The notes below the pieces were generated by a model, which worked only from the letters and a program-made list of their open reading frames with translations, searched no databases and was not told where the DNA came from. From the NCBI GenBank assembly GCA_964019135.1, contig OZ025252.1:46350959-46414958 (forward strand): 64,000 bases of DNA. The letters run 5' to 3'. This document shows, piece after piece, positions 35,901-48,999 of the stretch. Position 1 is the first letter of the stretch. Each line of letters opens with the position of its first letter. The translations under genes were made by a program, and so were the position numbers. Source of the DNA: Arenicola marina. Its lineage: Eukaryota; Annelida; Polychaeta; Arenicolidae.

Positions 35901-38900
35901 TGAAAGGCTTCCGACCACAAACACAGAGCGTAATTTCAGTCGTCAGATGCACCTAACAATCGAACAAAAAAACATCAGAAAGGTTAAAAATGCATGTTTT
36001 TTTATACACTTCGCGTCAGTTGTAACATAGCAAGTTAATTGAACTACAAAACATAGTGGCGCAGAGTTCGTTGCCTTGCCACGCCTGGTGGCGAGTGTGA
36101 AACGATGTTTCCCTGACAGAACGTCACCCAGGCTCGACATCACGCGTCTGCGGTTTTCAGTCTTGACTTGCCCTGCCTACTCCCCGGCCGCCACTCCATG
36201 ACCCTTATTTGGCTTTTTTGTCACTCCGCCTCCTCAGGTGACATAATGGAAGGTGCAGTCTGCCACCATTGGGAATTAGATGGAGCGCAACGGGAGGAGG
36301 AGGCGGGGGACGAGGAGGTGGAATGAGGGAGGAAGAGGGCAAACGTGAATGAGAGGGAATTGGTGATGACGCCGGCTGAAAGCGAACGCTGTAGTTGCCT
36401 CACATAATGGATCATCGCCTGCCGTCGCGGCCTCGTTCCGAGCGCCCCTGTGATCACCCCGGTGACGCCCAGCCAGCCTCGCAGTCCCTCGCAGCGCTGA
36501 CCCAGACTCCAGAACCACGGTGGCGAGTTGAGCGTCATTACACGATATGCCTTTTTGCAGTACACACCAAATCTGACTCCGGCGACCTCCGAGAGACCGC
36601 AGCTGCGTCTAGCTTCATTAGCCGCGGTACCAGGCGTGACAAAACTCCGTCACTATGCCATTTACATACAATTAGCCGTTTTTCCATCCACCCAGTGTCT
36701 CGCGTAGGCTCGTGTAGCAATTGTACCGGCCAGGAGACCGCGGCGGCCAAGCCGGGAATGGGCCAGACCACCGCAGAAGTGTATTTAAATGAAATGGAGA
36801 TTCCTATTAGCGGGTGATGCGTAATCGTTGAAACATTAACCGTACGTCTTAGTTTAGCGCACAAGAAATGGCCCGCGTAAAGGACGCTTTCACCTATATT
36901 GATATATATAGCTTGAATTAAATGTTTTTCGAGACCACCTTTTATTCAAGTAACCTTGGCAAGCACATTGGCCAGCATTCCTGTGGCGATAGTGATCACT
37001 CTTGTGGAAAAACGCGGTACTTCCCAGGCGGGACGGGTCCCACGGTGCCCAGCACCCCTCCAGGGGTTACGACGCGTGGGCGGGCGAGGTGACTTCACCA
37101 AGTCATTGACTCAAGGCCATGACTAAACAGACCAGTAAGCTTCTTGATCAAAATGAATCCCTCTCGGGGGAAACCCCAACCCCAAGCCACAAGGTCCCTC
37201 ATGGCGGCAGCAATAGTCCCGGGATACGAGGACACATGCAAGCCCAGCTCCAGGGAATTTCAGCGCCCTCTACGGCATTGACCCCCACGCTGTATCGAGA
37301 ATGAACAACCATACAGCGGTCACCCCGAGATGTCAATTTCTCATCATATATCAGATTGGACATACGGGAAAATCGATTGAGCTCTTCCAACCATGGTGAC
37401 GTGTCGTGACTGTGGCTGCCTCCGTGGTGGGCCTATTCTGGCAGGTTTCCGGGTCTCATGTTCATTTAGATAGTCGTAAATCTAAAGTGATGGCCCGTAT
37501 TTGCAATATTTCAATATTGGTCTCTTTCTTTCAATGGCACGGGAGGACGTTTGATTTGGGGGTGAATGTGGGGGAGGGGGTAAGCGGGGGGGGGGGGGCG
37601 GTGACAATGGACTCGAGGGGCTGGGGGTACCGGCCCAGAAATATGGCGACAATGCCGCTCCAAAGCTGCCATCAGTAGAATCTGGAAGGTTCCAAACTCC
37701 CGATCAGAGGGCTGATGACTCATTGTGGGGCGGGGTAAAACACAATCCTGCCCACCCCCCAGACACATATGGAGGTGGAGCTGGGGGTCACGGGGTGAAG
37801 GAGGAGTGCGGTGGGGCTGGGGAGTGGGGGGGGGGAGTGCAGAGGGCGTCACCTCCGCCCGTCCTACCCGATCCGGTCCCTCTCTCTAATGATATACCGC
37901 GGCAACCTGGATGTGTTTTTTGTCGATCATGCCCCAACTGATAAGCCTTTACGTTTATACCGTATATACTCACCCATATTTGTAACTGATTCAGTTGCTA
38001 AGTTGCCAATGGTTTACAATGCTGTTATAAAGCCTTCGATCACTAATCAATAAGAGGTATGTTGGCATGCCGACCTTGGTCACTAAAGGAGGGTGTAGTG
38101 CCGGCAGAAAGTTTACCATAGGACGAAATAAGAAAACTGAATAGGTGACCTGAACAAATGCTTGTATAGATAGTCGCGTCAAAAGGAAAGTGAACATTGA
38201 ATCAAGAAACATTGCATTGATAAGGAAGTATAAAATTATGACCCTAAGAAACATGCTCGTATCTTATTATGTAGAATCATAATGAAGTAAATTAAACTCA
38301 ATATGCGTGCACTTATAAAGGCAATTCATATAACTTAACACTAAACCTTGACTTAACAATATGTGATACAATACCATAATGGCGGTTGTGTTCGTATGTC
38401 ATACTGTAACTCACCTGCCAAGCCGTGAGCGATCTTGACTGGGCTCTGGCCACCGAACATGCTGGGAACGATCCACGCACTCTGGGACTCCAAGAAAGCC
38501 ATCAGATCCTCCACTGGTGGCCGGTTAACTGCAACAGTCGAGAGTGAATCCGTGAATCCGTAGTCAAGTGAAAAGCAGTCAGTGAAACGATAACCCATTT
38601 TCCTCTGCATTATTTTGAAACTTTGTTAATGGCGATTTATGTTACAAGATTTAAGAAAATTTTAGGGCAGTTTAAGAGGAATATATGGCATCTTTCAAAT
38701 ATATTAATCGTAGCGAAACCCCAACCATTGTGACAGTCGTAACATGCCATTTCACCTTTTATAACGAAAGTGTTTGCGAGTACCTAGGACACGTGATTGC
38801 TGTTTATGCGCCTCGAGGCGAACGTAATTTCCAGTTCAATTGATGTTTAACTCGATTTAAAGTTAGTAGCGACGCGTTCGCCACCTGCTGATTTGAAACA

Positions 38901-41900
38901 GTGTAGTGCACAAGCTATGAACATAGGAAGACAGTCAGGTCATTTATAAGGTCACGGTAACTCTGCGCTGCCTGTCACGTTATTTAAAGCTGTTAAAAAA
39001 AATCTTTCCCACGAGGAAGATAATAGTATAAGAGATCGGCACGGGCGCAAAATTCTCCGGCCGTCCCGTGCCCGCAACAAAGAACCAGCGGCTGTGTCTC
39101 ATGCCACTTTTTTTCTCGTGTCCGTGCCCGCCCGTAGACATCCCGTAAAGACCATGTGCCTTCGCGCATACGATATTATATGAAACTGTATCGGTCATGC
39201 ATATTTCTAATCTATTATAAAGCTTTCATTTCTTAACGAATTATCCACACCGGACATTGTATCCAGTATATATCTGGTCATTAATAACCATTCTATAGGT
39301 GGATCATTGTCAATAATAATCCGGGGCCCGAATGTTATACACTGTATCTATACCCATAATTTAAAAATAAATGATTTATCCAACGTAACAAAGCATCCCA
39401 CCATTAAACACCAGTAAAAGGAGTTTTCTGGACGACGGTAAAAATGCTAGCATTGCGATGTCGTGGATAGTCGACACACATAGCGACTGGTCTCCTATGT
39501 GTCGTGTTAAAGCGCAGCGTAAGGCCATGGGTCATGCCAGGCACGGTGCCACCCGGAATTCGATAGCCAGCGGAGTGCCAGTTCAAGTTGCACCGAAAAC
39601 TGTTGGCCTGTTTCAAAGTCCCACTTCCACAGTAATTGATCCTCTCAGACGGAGCTAAACTAGGTTAGAAGTACCATAATGACTTCTTTGCCCGTGTTCG
39701 CCTTTCGTATTCAAGCCGCAAAAAGCTCCGGCCCCGTATAGTTGACCAAGGTAGGAAATCGAATTTAGAGGCGCAGATTGGCGGCGTAATTGCGCAGACT
39801 AACGTTGTAAAAGGCATTGGTGGAGTAATCTGAAGTGACCAATAAGAATTTATTCTAGCACGGCCGTTTAGTCACAAGTTAAATGTCCCAAATGACCTTT
39901 CATCTGAAGTTCTATGGCATGCGATGTGACGAGAGGTCATCCATCTAGGAATTAACCTCCACTTCGGATCGACATTCCTCAGTTCCCATGGCGACATTCG
40001 ACTTCAGACCTTAATTCGATCCATTTTGTTGTTAAGCTTGTCGGGTCGGGGGATAAGGGACACGAACGACACTAACACAATTAGCATAACATCTACGCTC
40101 ACAAGCGAATTACTCTCGTCAATAAACAAGGACGTCATAAGTTGAGAGGAGAGGAGCCTGTTCTCGTCGTGTCACCATGTTGAACGCGAACGTTCGCATC
40201 ACAACCAGGGTTTCCCAAATGTGAGAATAATTCACGCAATTGTCAGTTTTGGTCCCCAAGCTACACATAGAAGTGCGCAGAAAAGCATAGATATACGAAA
40301 GAATAAATCGTAGATAAAAACAGGTAGGCTGCGTTAAGATTGATCTACATTGCATTATCAGAATGAAACTCTCTTTTGACTGTTCCCCTTTTGACATAAT
40401 AGCTGATCGAATCTGAAGGCGTGGATGGGTAATCAGTTTTGTTAAGTGTTAATTGGTATTTGTTACACGATGTCTTCGGCTGAAGAATAACTCACACAGT
40501 ACTCACACCCAGTCCGTAACTACGCGGAATGCGTGTGAGATGAGGAGTGTGAGGCCTTAGATCATACTCGGCAGGCACGGGACTCTGATTTGTCAGCATT
40601 TCAGATGAACTATTATATATTATAGATGGATTCTATTACCACAGTCAAATTTCTGACAGAAGTCAGCAAAATCAGCAATAAAAATCTAAACAAATAGGCA
40701 ATGAAAATCTGAAAAAATAGGCGGAGGTTACAATTATTCATGTTCATTTTCATATTATTTATTTATGTGTATATACGTACAGGCTGTGCACATATCCGGG
40801 TTCTCGTCGTAGCCATCGTTGCAGTCGATGTTGTTGTCGCAGACGTAGGCCATCGGGATGCACTCGTTCTTTGTCTTGCAGGGGAATGGCTTTTCTGGTT
40901 GATTGCACGGGTTGCCGGCAACTGTAACCAATGAATCATGCAATGTCGGTGTCACTGTGTTAAGATTAATCGAATATACGCGGGACTACTAGGGGCAGAA
41001 GTGCTAACACTGGTTTGTTCGTTCAATTAAGTCCAATTAAAGCCATATCTGAGCGACACTCTGCGCCAATGCCGCCCAATAGGGAACAGTTTTGTGTCGA
41101 ATCCCTCATTGTTACACACCTATAGAACACAGTGTGCCTCTGGATGACCCACACCATTCAGTACGCATTTGGCCCATACATAATTGAGGTTTGCATTAGC
41201 GCGTGAAACCACTTTGCCCCTGAGACGTGGCAATATCTGACTGATGTAAAAGAAAACGTTGCCATATTTGCAAGCTTTGGTGAGAAATGACAGACACCCG
41301 ACACAGTCCGCTGTTAATCATTCACGCCGAATCCCGCGATCGATTCGATAACGGAAGTACCGCGACTGAAGAGACGCAAACAATATGGCCGCAATGCCGG
41401 ATATGTCCATGACCGGTCTATAGACTGCATTGGGAGGCGGCCTTCACGGGGTGGAACTCCGCCAGCGACACGTCCGACAATGGACTCGGGCGATGGAGGG
41501 CTATTTGTCTTAATATTTGTCTCCCATTGGATTTGGGCGAATCACGCCCCAAGTGGCAATACCCGCCACCCACCACGCCAAATCCACGACTGGCATGAGC
41601 ATAGAGCCGGCAGAGAAATGAGGGGATCACTACATCGGCACCCAAAAAATGCCTGGCATTGTGTTTACGGCTACAATCAATCCCTCCACCTGCCGCCAAA
41701 GCTTTCCATACAGCGGGTGGGACGGGTGGGGGGAGGGAGGGGGCGGGGGAGTAGAGACAATGAGTGGGAGTACAGAGGGGTTAAACTGCTTTGGACGACG
41801 GGAAAGACTTACATTTTTTTTTGGTAGTCCAGAAGAATTGCCTATGTCCAATAATACTACCTCATGGTCCAATGCGGCGAAATGGCCCCCATATCGAATA

Positions 41901-43514
41901 TTTAGGCGAAACTGCTCAAATATTAAATTAAAATGTGAGTTTATCGCTATTTAGGCACGTCCCATTGCACACGTCGGTACTAAAGTGGTCGTAAAAAGGA
42001 GATTTTAGGGAGGATGACATCCAGAAAGGAAACTGCAACGCGATGAGCTCAGAATATCCTGCATTGGCTGAAGCGTTTTATCCATTTCAATTTCTGTAAG
42101 AGAGTCGCGATTTTCTCTGACAAAGAGCACGAACACTTGTCCAAAAATTGTGTCATTGGGGATTTGTGAATCGTCGTTCGCATGATATGGTCTCGAATAA
42201 ATCCAGTTAAAACTTTACCAACCGCTCGCCAAGCGCTCGCCACGCGCGTGCAAAGCGATCCCAATGTTTTCAGAGATTTATGACCTGTTATGGCTGCCAT
42301 GGCCTCTGGTTTTATGTCAGAAACAACATGTTTTACCGTCGAGGTGTTACTTCATGGCGGAACGTACATTTCTTTACACACTAGGGCAAGCCACACTAAG
42401 CAGGACATTTCTAAGTTTTATGTTTAATGGCTATCCCAATCCGTCCGGGAGCGAAACGGGGAAGCTGGAATCCGCGGCGTAGTAGGCCACGTCACGCGGC
42501 AAAAGGAAATCAAATATCAGTGAGACATGCGATAGTACTACCCTCTTCACACGGTTTTGTTGCCTTCTAATCTTTCGTGCTGCTGCAGGAGGAGGAGAAT
42601 TTTCTGGGAGAGACTAATGGGAGAAAGGGGTGAGGGGGTGTGGGGTCTGAGGCTGAGTGGCAGGGACATTCCGCAGGCGCGACTCTCGTGGATTATCTCG
42701 CCGCACGAGATGTCATGAAGATGACCGGTTTAATTAGCAGAAGGAAGATCAGATCAACGTCCAAGGATTTTTTCCATCTGGTTGACGTCAATAAACAAGG
42801 TTACCATCGCAGGCGTCTGCCTCGAGCCAGATGCGGACAATTACTGGTGGCACCGCAGAAGGCTGCGCAGCGACAGTGACAGTAGCGTATATAAATGGTA
42901 TGCTATGGATATACCAATAATGATCAATAATGATGTTTTTTGTGGTCTTGCTTATTCTTGGGACGCTATCAGACTACTTGCCAGTTGGAAATTACACTGT
43001 AAAGGGACCATAACGAGTTCTCAAAAAGAGGAACTTAGTATAATCAAACATTTAATCGAATAGAATAGTTGCATTGATGCTATCCAAAGCGAGAACACAA
43101 TATTATGTTTCATATCGGAAGCGAGAAGTGAAATACTGTGTACACAAGAGGGGATGGTGTTTTGGGCTGGCCGCAAAACCTGCCTGGTGACTCGTTATCG
43201 TAACCGTCCACGATATACCACTCAATCATTTGTGAGCAAGAACTTGTATGTGCGTCTAAATATATGGTGAATTAATAACTACGACTTTGACGACGATAAT
43301 CGATGTCGTGACCGATTAACATTGGTAACAAAAAAACATCATTGTCTGGAGTAACTATAGCGTGTCGCGTACCTTCGAATGACCGTTTCTGTTCCGGGTA
43401 CAGCTGTTCTCTGTTCCGTAGTAGGTCTGCCAGGTCCACCTTGAGAGCGGAGCACGCGGTGGTGAGGACAACCAGCGACAACAGCGCCAGGTCTACCGGG
43501 CGACGACCAGCCAT
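32724..43514 (-). CDS. prohormone-4 (IDLSRF-like) neuropeptide precursor, four coding exons
   Basis: A secreted neuropeptide precursor. Exons 43514-43373, 40921-40781, 38528-38415 and 32917-32724 join through GT..AG introns, all in phase 1, to 196 residues plus stop. In order: signal peptide (residues 1-23, core LALLSLVVLTTACSA); short peptide LKVDLADLLRNREQLYPEQ ended by K43-R44, a prohormone-convertase site; LDL-receptor class A module with six cysteines (53, 62, 68, 75, 81, 92) and acidic DCNDGYDE; then NRPPVEDL and a C-terminal region ending FSRLLKSGFA. This plan matches honeybee prohormone-4, where the peptide starts IDLSRF, followed by an LDLa module and RPPVEE. Here the peptide core is VDLADLL, so the IDLSRF name applies only by position. 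ATGGCT sits directly after a splice acceptor, so an upstream exon must exist. Confidence 0.92.
32918..38414 (-). other. prohormone-4 intron between coding exons 3 and 4
   Basis: 5,497 bases. Holds C-rich (33826-33850) and G-rich (34115-34200, 35630-35655, 36290-36330, 37555-37860) patches and TGACGTCA sites at 32942 and 35716. No nested gene recognised. Confidence 0.8.
37555..37845 (+). repeat. G-rich low-complexity region
   Basis: Runs of G up to about eleven, separated by short spacers, on the plus strand; capable in principle of G-quadruplexes. Since the gene is on the minus strand, its transcript is C-rich here. Confidence 0.7.
38415..38528 (-). CDS. prohormone-4 coding exon 3 (RPPVED)
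   Basis: Acceptor GACTGTTGCAG, donor GTGAGT. Encodes NRPPVEDLMAFLESQSAWIV, then PSMFGGQSPVKIAHGLA. The RPPVE(E/D) motif just after the LDLa module is the clearest family match. Confidence 0.93.
38529..40780 (-). other. prohormone-4 intron between coding exons 2 and 3
   Basis: 2,252 bases, GT..AG, with no recognised feature; open frames within it are short. Confidence 0.8.
40781..40921 (-). CDS. prohormone-4 coding exon 2 (LDLa module)
   Basis: Acceptor TGGTTACAG, donor GTACGT. Encodes one complete LDL-receptor class A module: NPC, FPC, NEC, YVC, IDC and DMC supply the six cysteines, and DCNDGYDE the calcium-binding acidic residues. One exon equals one domain, flanked by phase-1 introns, the usual form of a shuffled extracellular module. 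Confidence 0.95.
40922..43372 (-). other. prohormone-4 intron between coding exons 1 and 2
   Basis: 2,451 bases. Contains G-rich DNA near 41715-41755 and a TGACGTCA at 42783-42790. No nested gene recognised. Confidence 0.8.
43373..43514 (-). CDS. prohormone-4 coding exon 1 (signal peptide and peptide)
   Basis: The exon starts with ATGGCTGG right after the acceptor CATCCTGTCTTCAG and ends TTCGAAG before donor GTACGC. It encodes the signal peptide, the peptide LKVDLADLLRNREQLYPEQ and the KR site. The next base upstream is intron, so translation starts here or in the preceding exon. Confidence 0.92.
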
Positions 43515-44667
43515 CTGAAGACAGGATGACAGGCGGTACGTAAGAATGTGATGCTTTGACCATGACAATGGGCTATCACAAAGAACTGTGAATTGAGACG
43601 ATGGGAACCACTATCTTTGTAACATTTGGATAAACTGCTCACTGTGAAACTGAGAAAGGCCGCTGCATAAAACACATATATATGCACCTTGCTCTATGAA
43701 ACTGCAATACCGTTGTCTATGACAGTGGGAAGTTTTGGCGCCTGTGACAGTGAGATCCATTCCACTATAGTTCGTGACACTGGGGACCATGTTGATGTGT
43801 ATAGAGCACGCGAAGCACGGCGCATTCTCATATTCTGGTAACATATATGCATTAATTATTAACCCTCGCCCGCCATAATGATTGACGACGCACGGAAGTA
43901 GTTACAAAAAATTGAGCGTCATTCAGACGAGCGCACCGGAGACTAAACAGTTAGAGGCACAGCCATACGATCATACGGTGGTCCGTTATATGTCATGCAA
44001 TGCTTTGATAATGAGAACATCATTCGTTTAATACACCAACCGTAACACTTAAATTATACATACGCACAAACATCAGCATCAATAACGACATTAATAACGT
44101 CCGCAGGAATTGTCGGCTCTGTCCATCGTTTAACATAGGTTGATATGTAGCGTCTATTTGTCGATTAGCATTATGACAACAGCGTGTCGTCAGCCACACG
44201 CAATCCCTGTAAATGATCATAGCAACTCTGGTAGAGGAATATGAACTGACGGCTGCGTGGTAATTATAGTCCCCAGTAACGTTACATTTGTCATTAACGT
44301 TGAAAGCATCCGTGGAATCATGCCGATTATTAATGGTAGTTTTGTCGCTTCCAAAATGGCACCACTACAACCAAAACACACTTGTTTTCTTTTTGCATCC
44401 CTCCTATTTTAATACCCTTTTACTCTCGCATCCGAGCCTCAATGACAGCCACGCGGGGACGGGCATAACTGTACATTACACAGCGACAGCATCCACGCGC
44501 ACCACGAAAATAAGGCTCCCCAGGCCTGGAGAGCAGGCGTCGGTTACGCTGTCGTGAGAGGTATTTCTTTCCATGGGAATTGAGTAATTTGGCGTATCAT
44601 TACCACCCTGGAGTGGCGTTGACGTAATTATATTCCGGCAATTAGGTAATGTGTCCCGCTACGATAC

Positions 44668-44700
44668 ATATTATATATATATATGTATATATATATAAAC
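44668..44700. repeat. (AT)n microsatellite
   Basis: Alternating AT with one G, about 30 bases. Confidence 0.85.
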
Positions 44701-45657
44701 ACGTGCGCATTACTCCCATGTGGCAAAGAGCCATTGGTGGTAGTAGTTGACGAGTAAAGAGGAAACAAATAGCGCTCTGGCTACTCCGTAGTTGCTAGGG
44801 GGGTCGGAGGGTGGGGGGGGGGCGAGCCAGAGCGCTTTCCCCCAATTCTGGCGCCAGGTCTATTCCCTCGATGCCGGCCTTATGAAGTTAGGGGAGGCGG
44901 GGCTAGCCATGCGTCATCATGAAAGGAATGCCGTTGAATGGGTATGTCCGGTCTGGGGACTCGTAACCCAATTTGAAACACTTTAGCGGAGGTCCATAGC
45001 AGGAATGCCTCTCACAAAAAGCCATTCTTATGCAATCCACAACGCCTGGCGACCCCCTGAAGATTTGGGACCCGGAAAGGATCATGCCATGGGAATAATA
45101 CCCATAGTGGACCCCCCGCCCCCCACAATGTGCCCCCCCCCCCCGCCCACCAATGATACCACCTATATCCCTGCCGCCATATCCCCCACCCCTCCTCCCA
45201 TCACATCCCGGTACCGCTGCGTATTCCGTGGCGATGACCGTGTAAGCCATCACAGCCACGGTCACTTTTTAAGGGATCACAAAAGCTTATTCTTTGCTCC
45301 GGGGCCCCCTTGCCTCGATGGCTCCGACCGCCGCCTATTTCAGCTCGTGGGGTCGCCACCCACAAACACGCATATGAAAGCCAAAATGCTACGTAAGCTA
45401 TGCGATTCCCGTAGATTACATTTTTTATCTCTGAACATGCCGCGGAAGACGACGAGAAAGGCAAGACGTGGGGTCGCTTGGTGATCGCTGACACGGAATA
45501 GACGGGGCGGCTAACTATTACCAGGCACCGGGAAGCCAGGATAGAATGCAAGACGGTGACAGGGAGACATAAAAGCAAAGAAGAAAAGGGCGTGGTAAGA
45601 CAATGGCGCAGAAGCAACAAAAACGCGAGCGCGGGAAAAAAGTGATGTAGGAGTGAA

Positions 45658-45704
45658 GGAGAGGGAGAGATAGAGAGGGAGAGATAGAGAGGGAGAGATA
45701 GAGG
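45658..45704 (+). repeat. 14-bp purine repeat, 3 copies
   Basis: GGGAGAGATAGAGA units in tandem; a GAGA-type purine strand. Confidence 0.85.
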
Positions 45705-46379
45705 ATAAGAAACCACAGGTGACTTATTTGTGGAGACACGGAAAATCCTCTTCATAATAATTGGGTTTCCTTTGAAGCCCCGACAGGTCGCTTCTAGGCA
45801 TGACCCGCTAATCAATAAATGCCAAACACCGCGCAAAGGTTATGATCCCAGTAACAACATCCACGTGGTACTCGCCGCCGCTGATGACTGCCCCATAATG
45901 ACGTGGCGAATACCCACAAGGGGTATGCTGGAAGTAACGCCCAGAGCGTCCGGGGGGAATAGGACATAATAGTATAATTTTCGCTTTTGGCACACGGTAA
46001 ATAATTTGCTTAATGGTAGCTTTTACATTGTCATTAGCTCTGCAGATAGCTCTATGCCGTGGGCAACGGAACGGCGATATCTGAAGCTTCCAACCCGAGA
46101 TTTAAGCTCAGAGGCACAGCGCCGGTGTGGATGTCTACATGATATTAAATGAGCTGTCCATGATATTTCCTAGCGCTGTCACGGCTGTCCTGCACCAGGG
46201 GCCATGGCGCAGCAGGACGGGCAGAACCAAACTGACCTGGAGTGCCTCATTATCGCCCCCCGTTGGACCGGATGGTCAACGCTTTTGTACCCATTGTGTT
46301 ATGGTATCGGTCGGCGGAACTGCCGAGTCGCCGTGGCATTCTAACGAAGGATGCACAATGTGGCGATGGCAAGATGGAG

Positions 46380-46660
46380 AGGAAAGGGGGGAGGGGGGTA
46401 TGATGGAGGGGGGGGGAGGCTGAAGGTGAAGGGGCTATTGGTAATGGTGGCGTTGGTAGTGTTAGTGTCGATGGTTTAGGATTTGGGATGTTGAGATTGT
46501 AGTGGTGATGGGTCAGTGGCAGTTGAGGTGGTGATTGTGATGGTGGCGCCGATGGTGACGGTAGTGGTGTGGGTAGTGGCGGCGACGCTGGTAATGGTGG
46601 TAGCGGTGATGGCGATACTGATGATGGTATTGGTGATGGGGATGATGGTAGCCATAGATG
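46380..46660 (+). repeat. degenerate GGT/GAT triplet low-complexity
   Basis: Starts with G-rich DNA, then mixed GGTGATGGT/GGTAATGGTGGC triplets over about 220 bases. The proline/threonine-rich minus-strand open frame across it is a by-product. Confidence 0.8.
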
Positions 46661-47224
46661 GGCGCCGAATAAACTCGTCGGAATAATAGGGTGACTGCAG
46701 CTGATCATATTGCTCATTTGAGCAAATTGCTAAATTAGCCTACTTTGAACTAAAAATCGGCATACACTGTTAGACAATTCATGAGAGGTTACACTACCGC
46801 CACATTATGTCTAGTCACTTTAATTCAGATTTCAATGTATCTACACTGTAAGTCGACACAAGGAATTAATTTTAATCTCACACTTATTGTATATGGGGAA
46901 CATTTTTGACAAGTTGGAGTATGGCTTTCGGTATACATTTTCGGCTTTCTTGTGCTGCAAACATTTTCGTTCTCGCCATTTTGCGTGTGGGTGTAGTCAT
47001 TACGATACAACATTGTGTATGCATCTTTAAGCTGGGGATAATATGATGTTTGCGCGTCAGCTTGCAATTGTTGCCTATACCACTGACAATTGGCGTCATC
47101 AACAAAACACGATCTACGCGGCGAGATTTTGATTGACAATTTCGGGGACCAGGTCCCGGATGTTAGCGGCGGCTGGACCATGTTGACACGAGCCGCATGC
47201 GACAAGAGGGTCACATTAGAAACC

Positions 47225-47285
47225 CCTCGGGGGAATGGGGCGGGGGCGGGGGGTGGGGGGGGCGGGGAGGGGCGCCACCGGTCAC
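47225..47285 (+). repeat. G-rich low-complexity region
   Basis: Long G runs separated by single C, T or A bases. Confidence 0.75.
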
Positions 47286-48134
47286 ACAGCCCGGAGGGGA
47301 ACGACCCCCTAGGCCGGGGATACTTTGGGTTAGCTGGGGCTGGATTGGACTGAGCTGGGGATCGGATAGACATTCGTCCTCATTGGCCTGTGTGACGACA
47401 GCCAGAGAGCCAACTTGATGCCCTATGGGGCACGGGATACGCCGCTAGAGGGCGCGGAAATTGAGAGCCGCCGACCGCGTGGCCCAGGGAGACTCCACAG
47501 GGAAGGCCAATCAGTCCTGTGTCTGCTTAGGTGGGGAATGGGGGTTGGGGGTACACTGGTGACGAAGTGGGTGCGGGAGGAGGTGGCGGTGTGTTGGGGG
47601 GGGGAGGGGGTGGCGGGGTCTTGGAATAGGATAAGGTATAGATACATGGCCTTTGGGAATAGATTGCGAAATGGTTGGGTATCTTATATCAAGGATGCCT
47701 GGCATTAGGCGTCGTGTTGGGTGAAGAGGGGTGGGTGGATGAGGGGTGGGTGCGGCGGCAATGAGATTGGATGGAGATTCTGGAGCATATGTGATGGAAC
47801 CTTTGGGGCATTCGGCGGGAGTTAGGTGGGGTATAAAAATATATAAGGATAAAAGTTGGAAGGTCTATACAAAAATATGTGAGATTTCCCGGAAGGGCTG
47901 AATGACCCGTCAGGGGAAAATGACCCGTCACCTAACGCTTCAGGCTTCGAGCAAGTGAGTGCGGAGAGATCATGACGGTCGATACTCACTAACAAAACTG
48001 GCTTTGGAAGTTTTCAGGCGTCAGACATCTCTAACTAACTGTCGGGGAGCGCGTGGAGGGGTTCAAGGTTCAGGAGGCCATCGTGGCGCCCACATGGTGA
48101 CGTCATCCTGGGGCTCAAAGGTGTGGCGCTGAGG

Positions 48135-48215
48135 ACTCCCCCCCCCTCCCCTCCCCCGCCCCCCCGCCCCCCACCCCAAACGTCACCCCTCTCCCCTCCC
48201 CCCACGCCACCACCG
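48135..48215 (+). repeat. C-rich low-complexity region
   Basis: Poly(C) with CTCC and CACC interruptions; a similar block recurs at 48355-48425. Overlapping proline-rich frames are not treated as genes. Confidence 0.8.
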
Positions 48216-48999
48216 CCCGCCGGGGCCACTGTCTCTACGTCGCTTAATAATTCACTAACACTGATCCCGCCACGTGGCCCGACTGCTTCCTCCTCTGGCT
48301 ATGATAGCCTAACCCACTCTATCCATGTGAACCCCCCTCCGGGCCCCATCCCCTCACCCCCCCCCCCGCCCCGCCCCCTAACGCACACCCAATCCTTCTC
48401 CCTCTCGCCACCCGCCACACCCCTCCCCACGCCCATTCTCCCGCACATCCCAATCCTAAGGCCGTCCCCAGCCTGCCGGGCTCATATCGCCTACGACAAT
48501 TACCGCCGATATGTAGGCCTTCGGGGATATCTTTATGATGAGGCAACAAACACCAAAGCGCGTTAGGCCTAGAGCCAGCCCCCCGTGGTAGGGGAACCAG
48601 GTGACAGACATGCCGCACCAGAGTCGAGGGGGGGTGGTTGCGGGTGGGTATAAGTACAGGTGGGTGTGCAGTCCTGACGTCTACAACCACCACCAGAACG
48701 CGAGTAAAGGTTCTTAACAAACCAATTATTGACTCACCCCCAAAACGACCATTCTCTGATAGTCGATCACCTTTTGTGATCACCCTACCTAGGAGGCCCG
48801 TTACTGCGGGAATGACACACCTGGCGCCTGACACTCGGGATCACAACTAATGGACTTTTCGTCGAGGGGCACTCACTCGTACCGTTCATTATGGTAGTTT
48901 GAGACTTGATGTCGCAGCTGCAAATCCACCTCGAAACTTCCAAATGGCGGGGATATAAATGCAAGTAACAATTATGGGAGAAATGCTCACATATATCTG

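Noticed and set aside
36395-36864. Overlapping frames of 140 and 108 codons on opposite strands
   Set aside because: GC-rich intronic DNA with few stops; no recognisable family.
45201-45836. 211-codon minus-strand frame
   Set aside because: Central part is low-complexity Leu/Ser from a GAGA repeat; ends show no domain.
48123-48834. Proline-rich frame and its opposite
   Set aside because: Driven by poly(C) low-complexity sequence.
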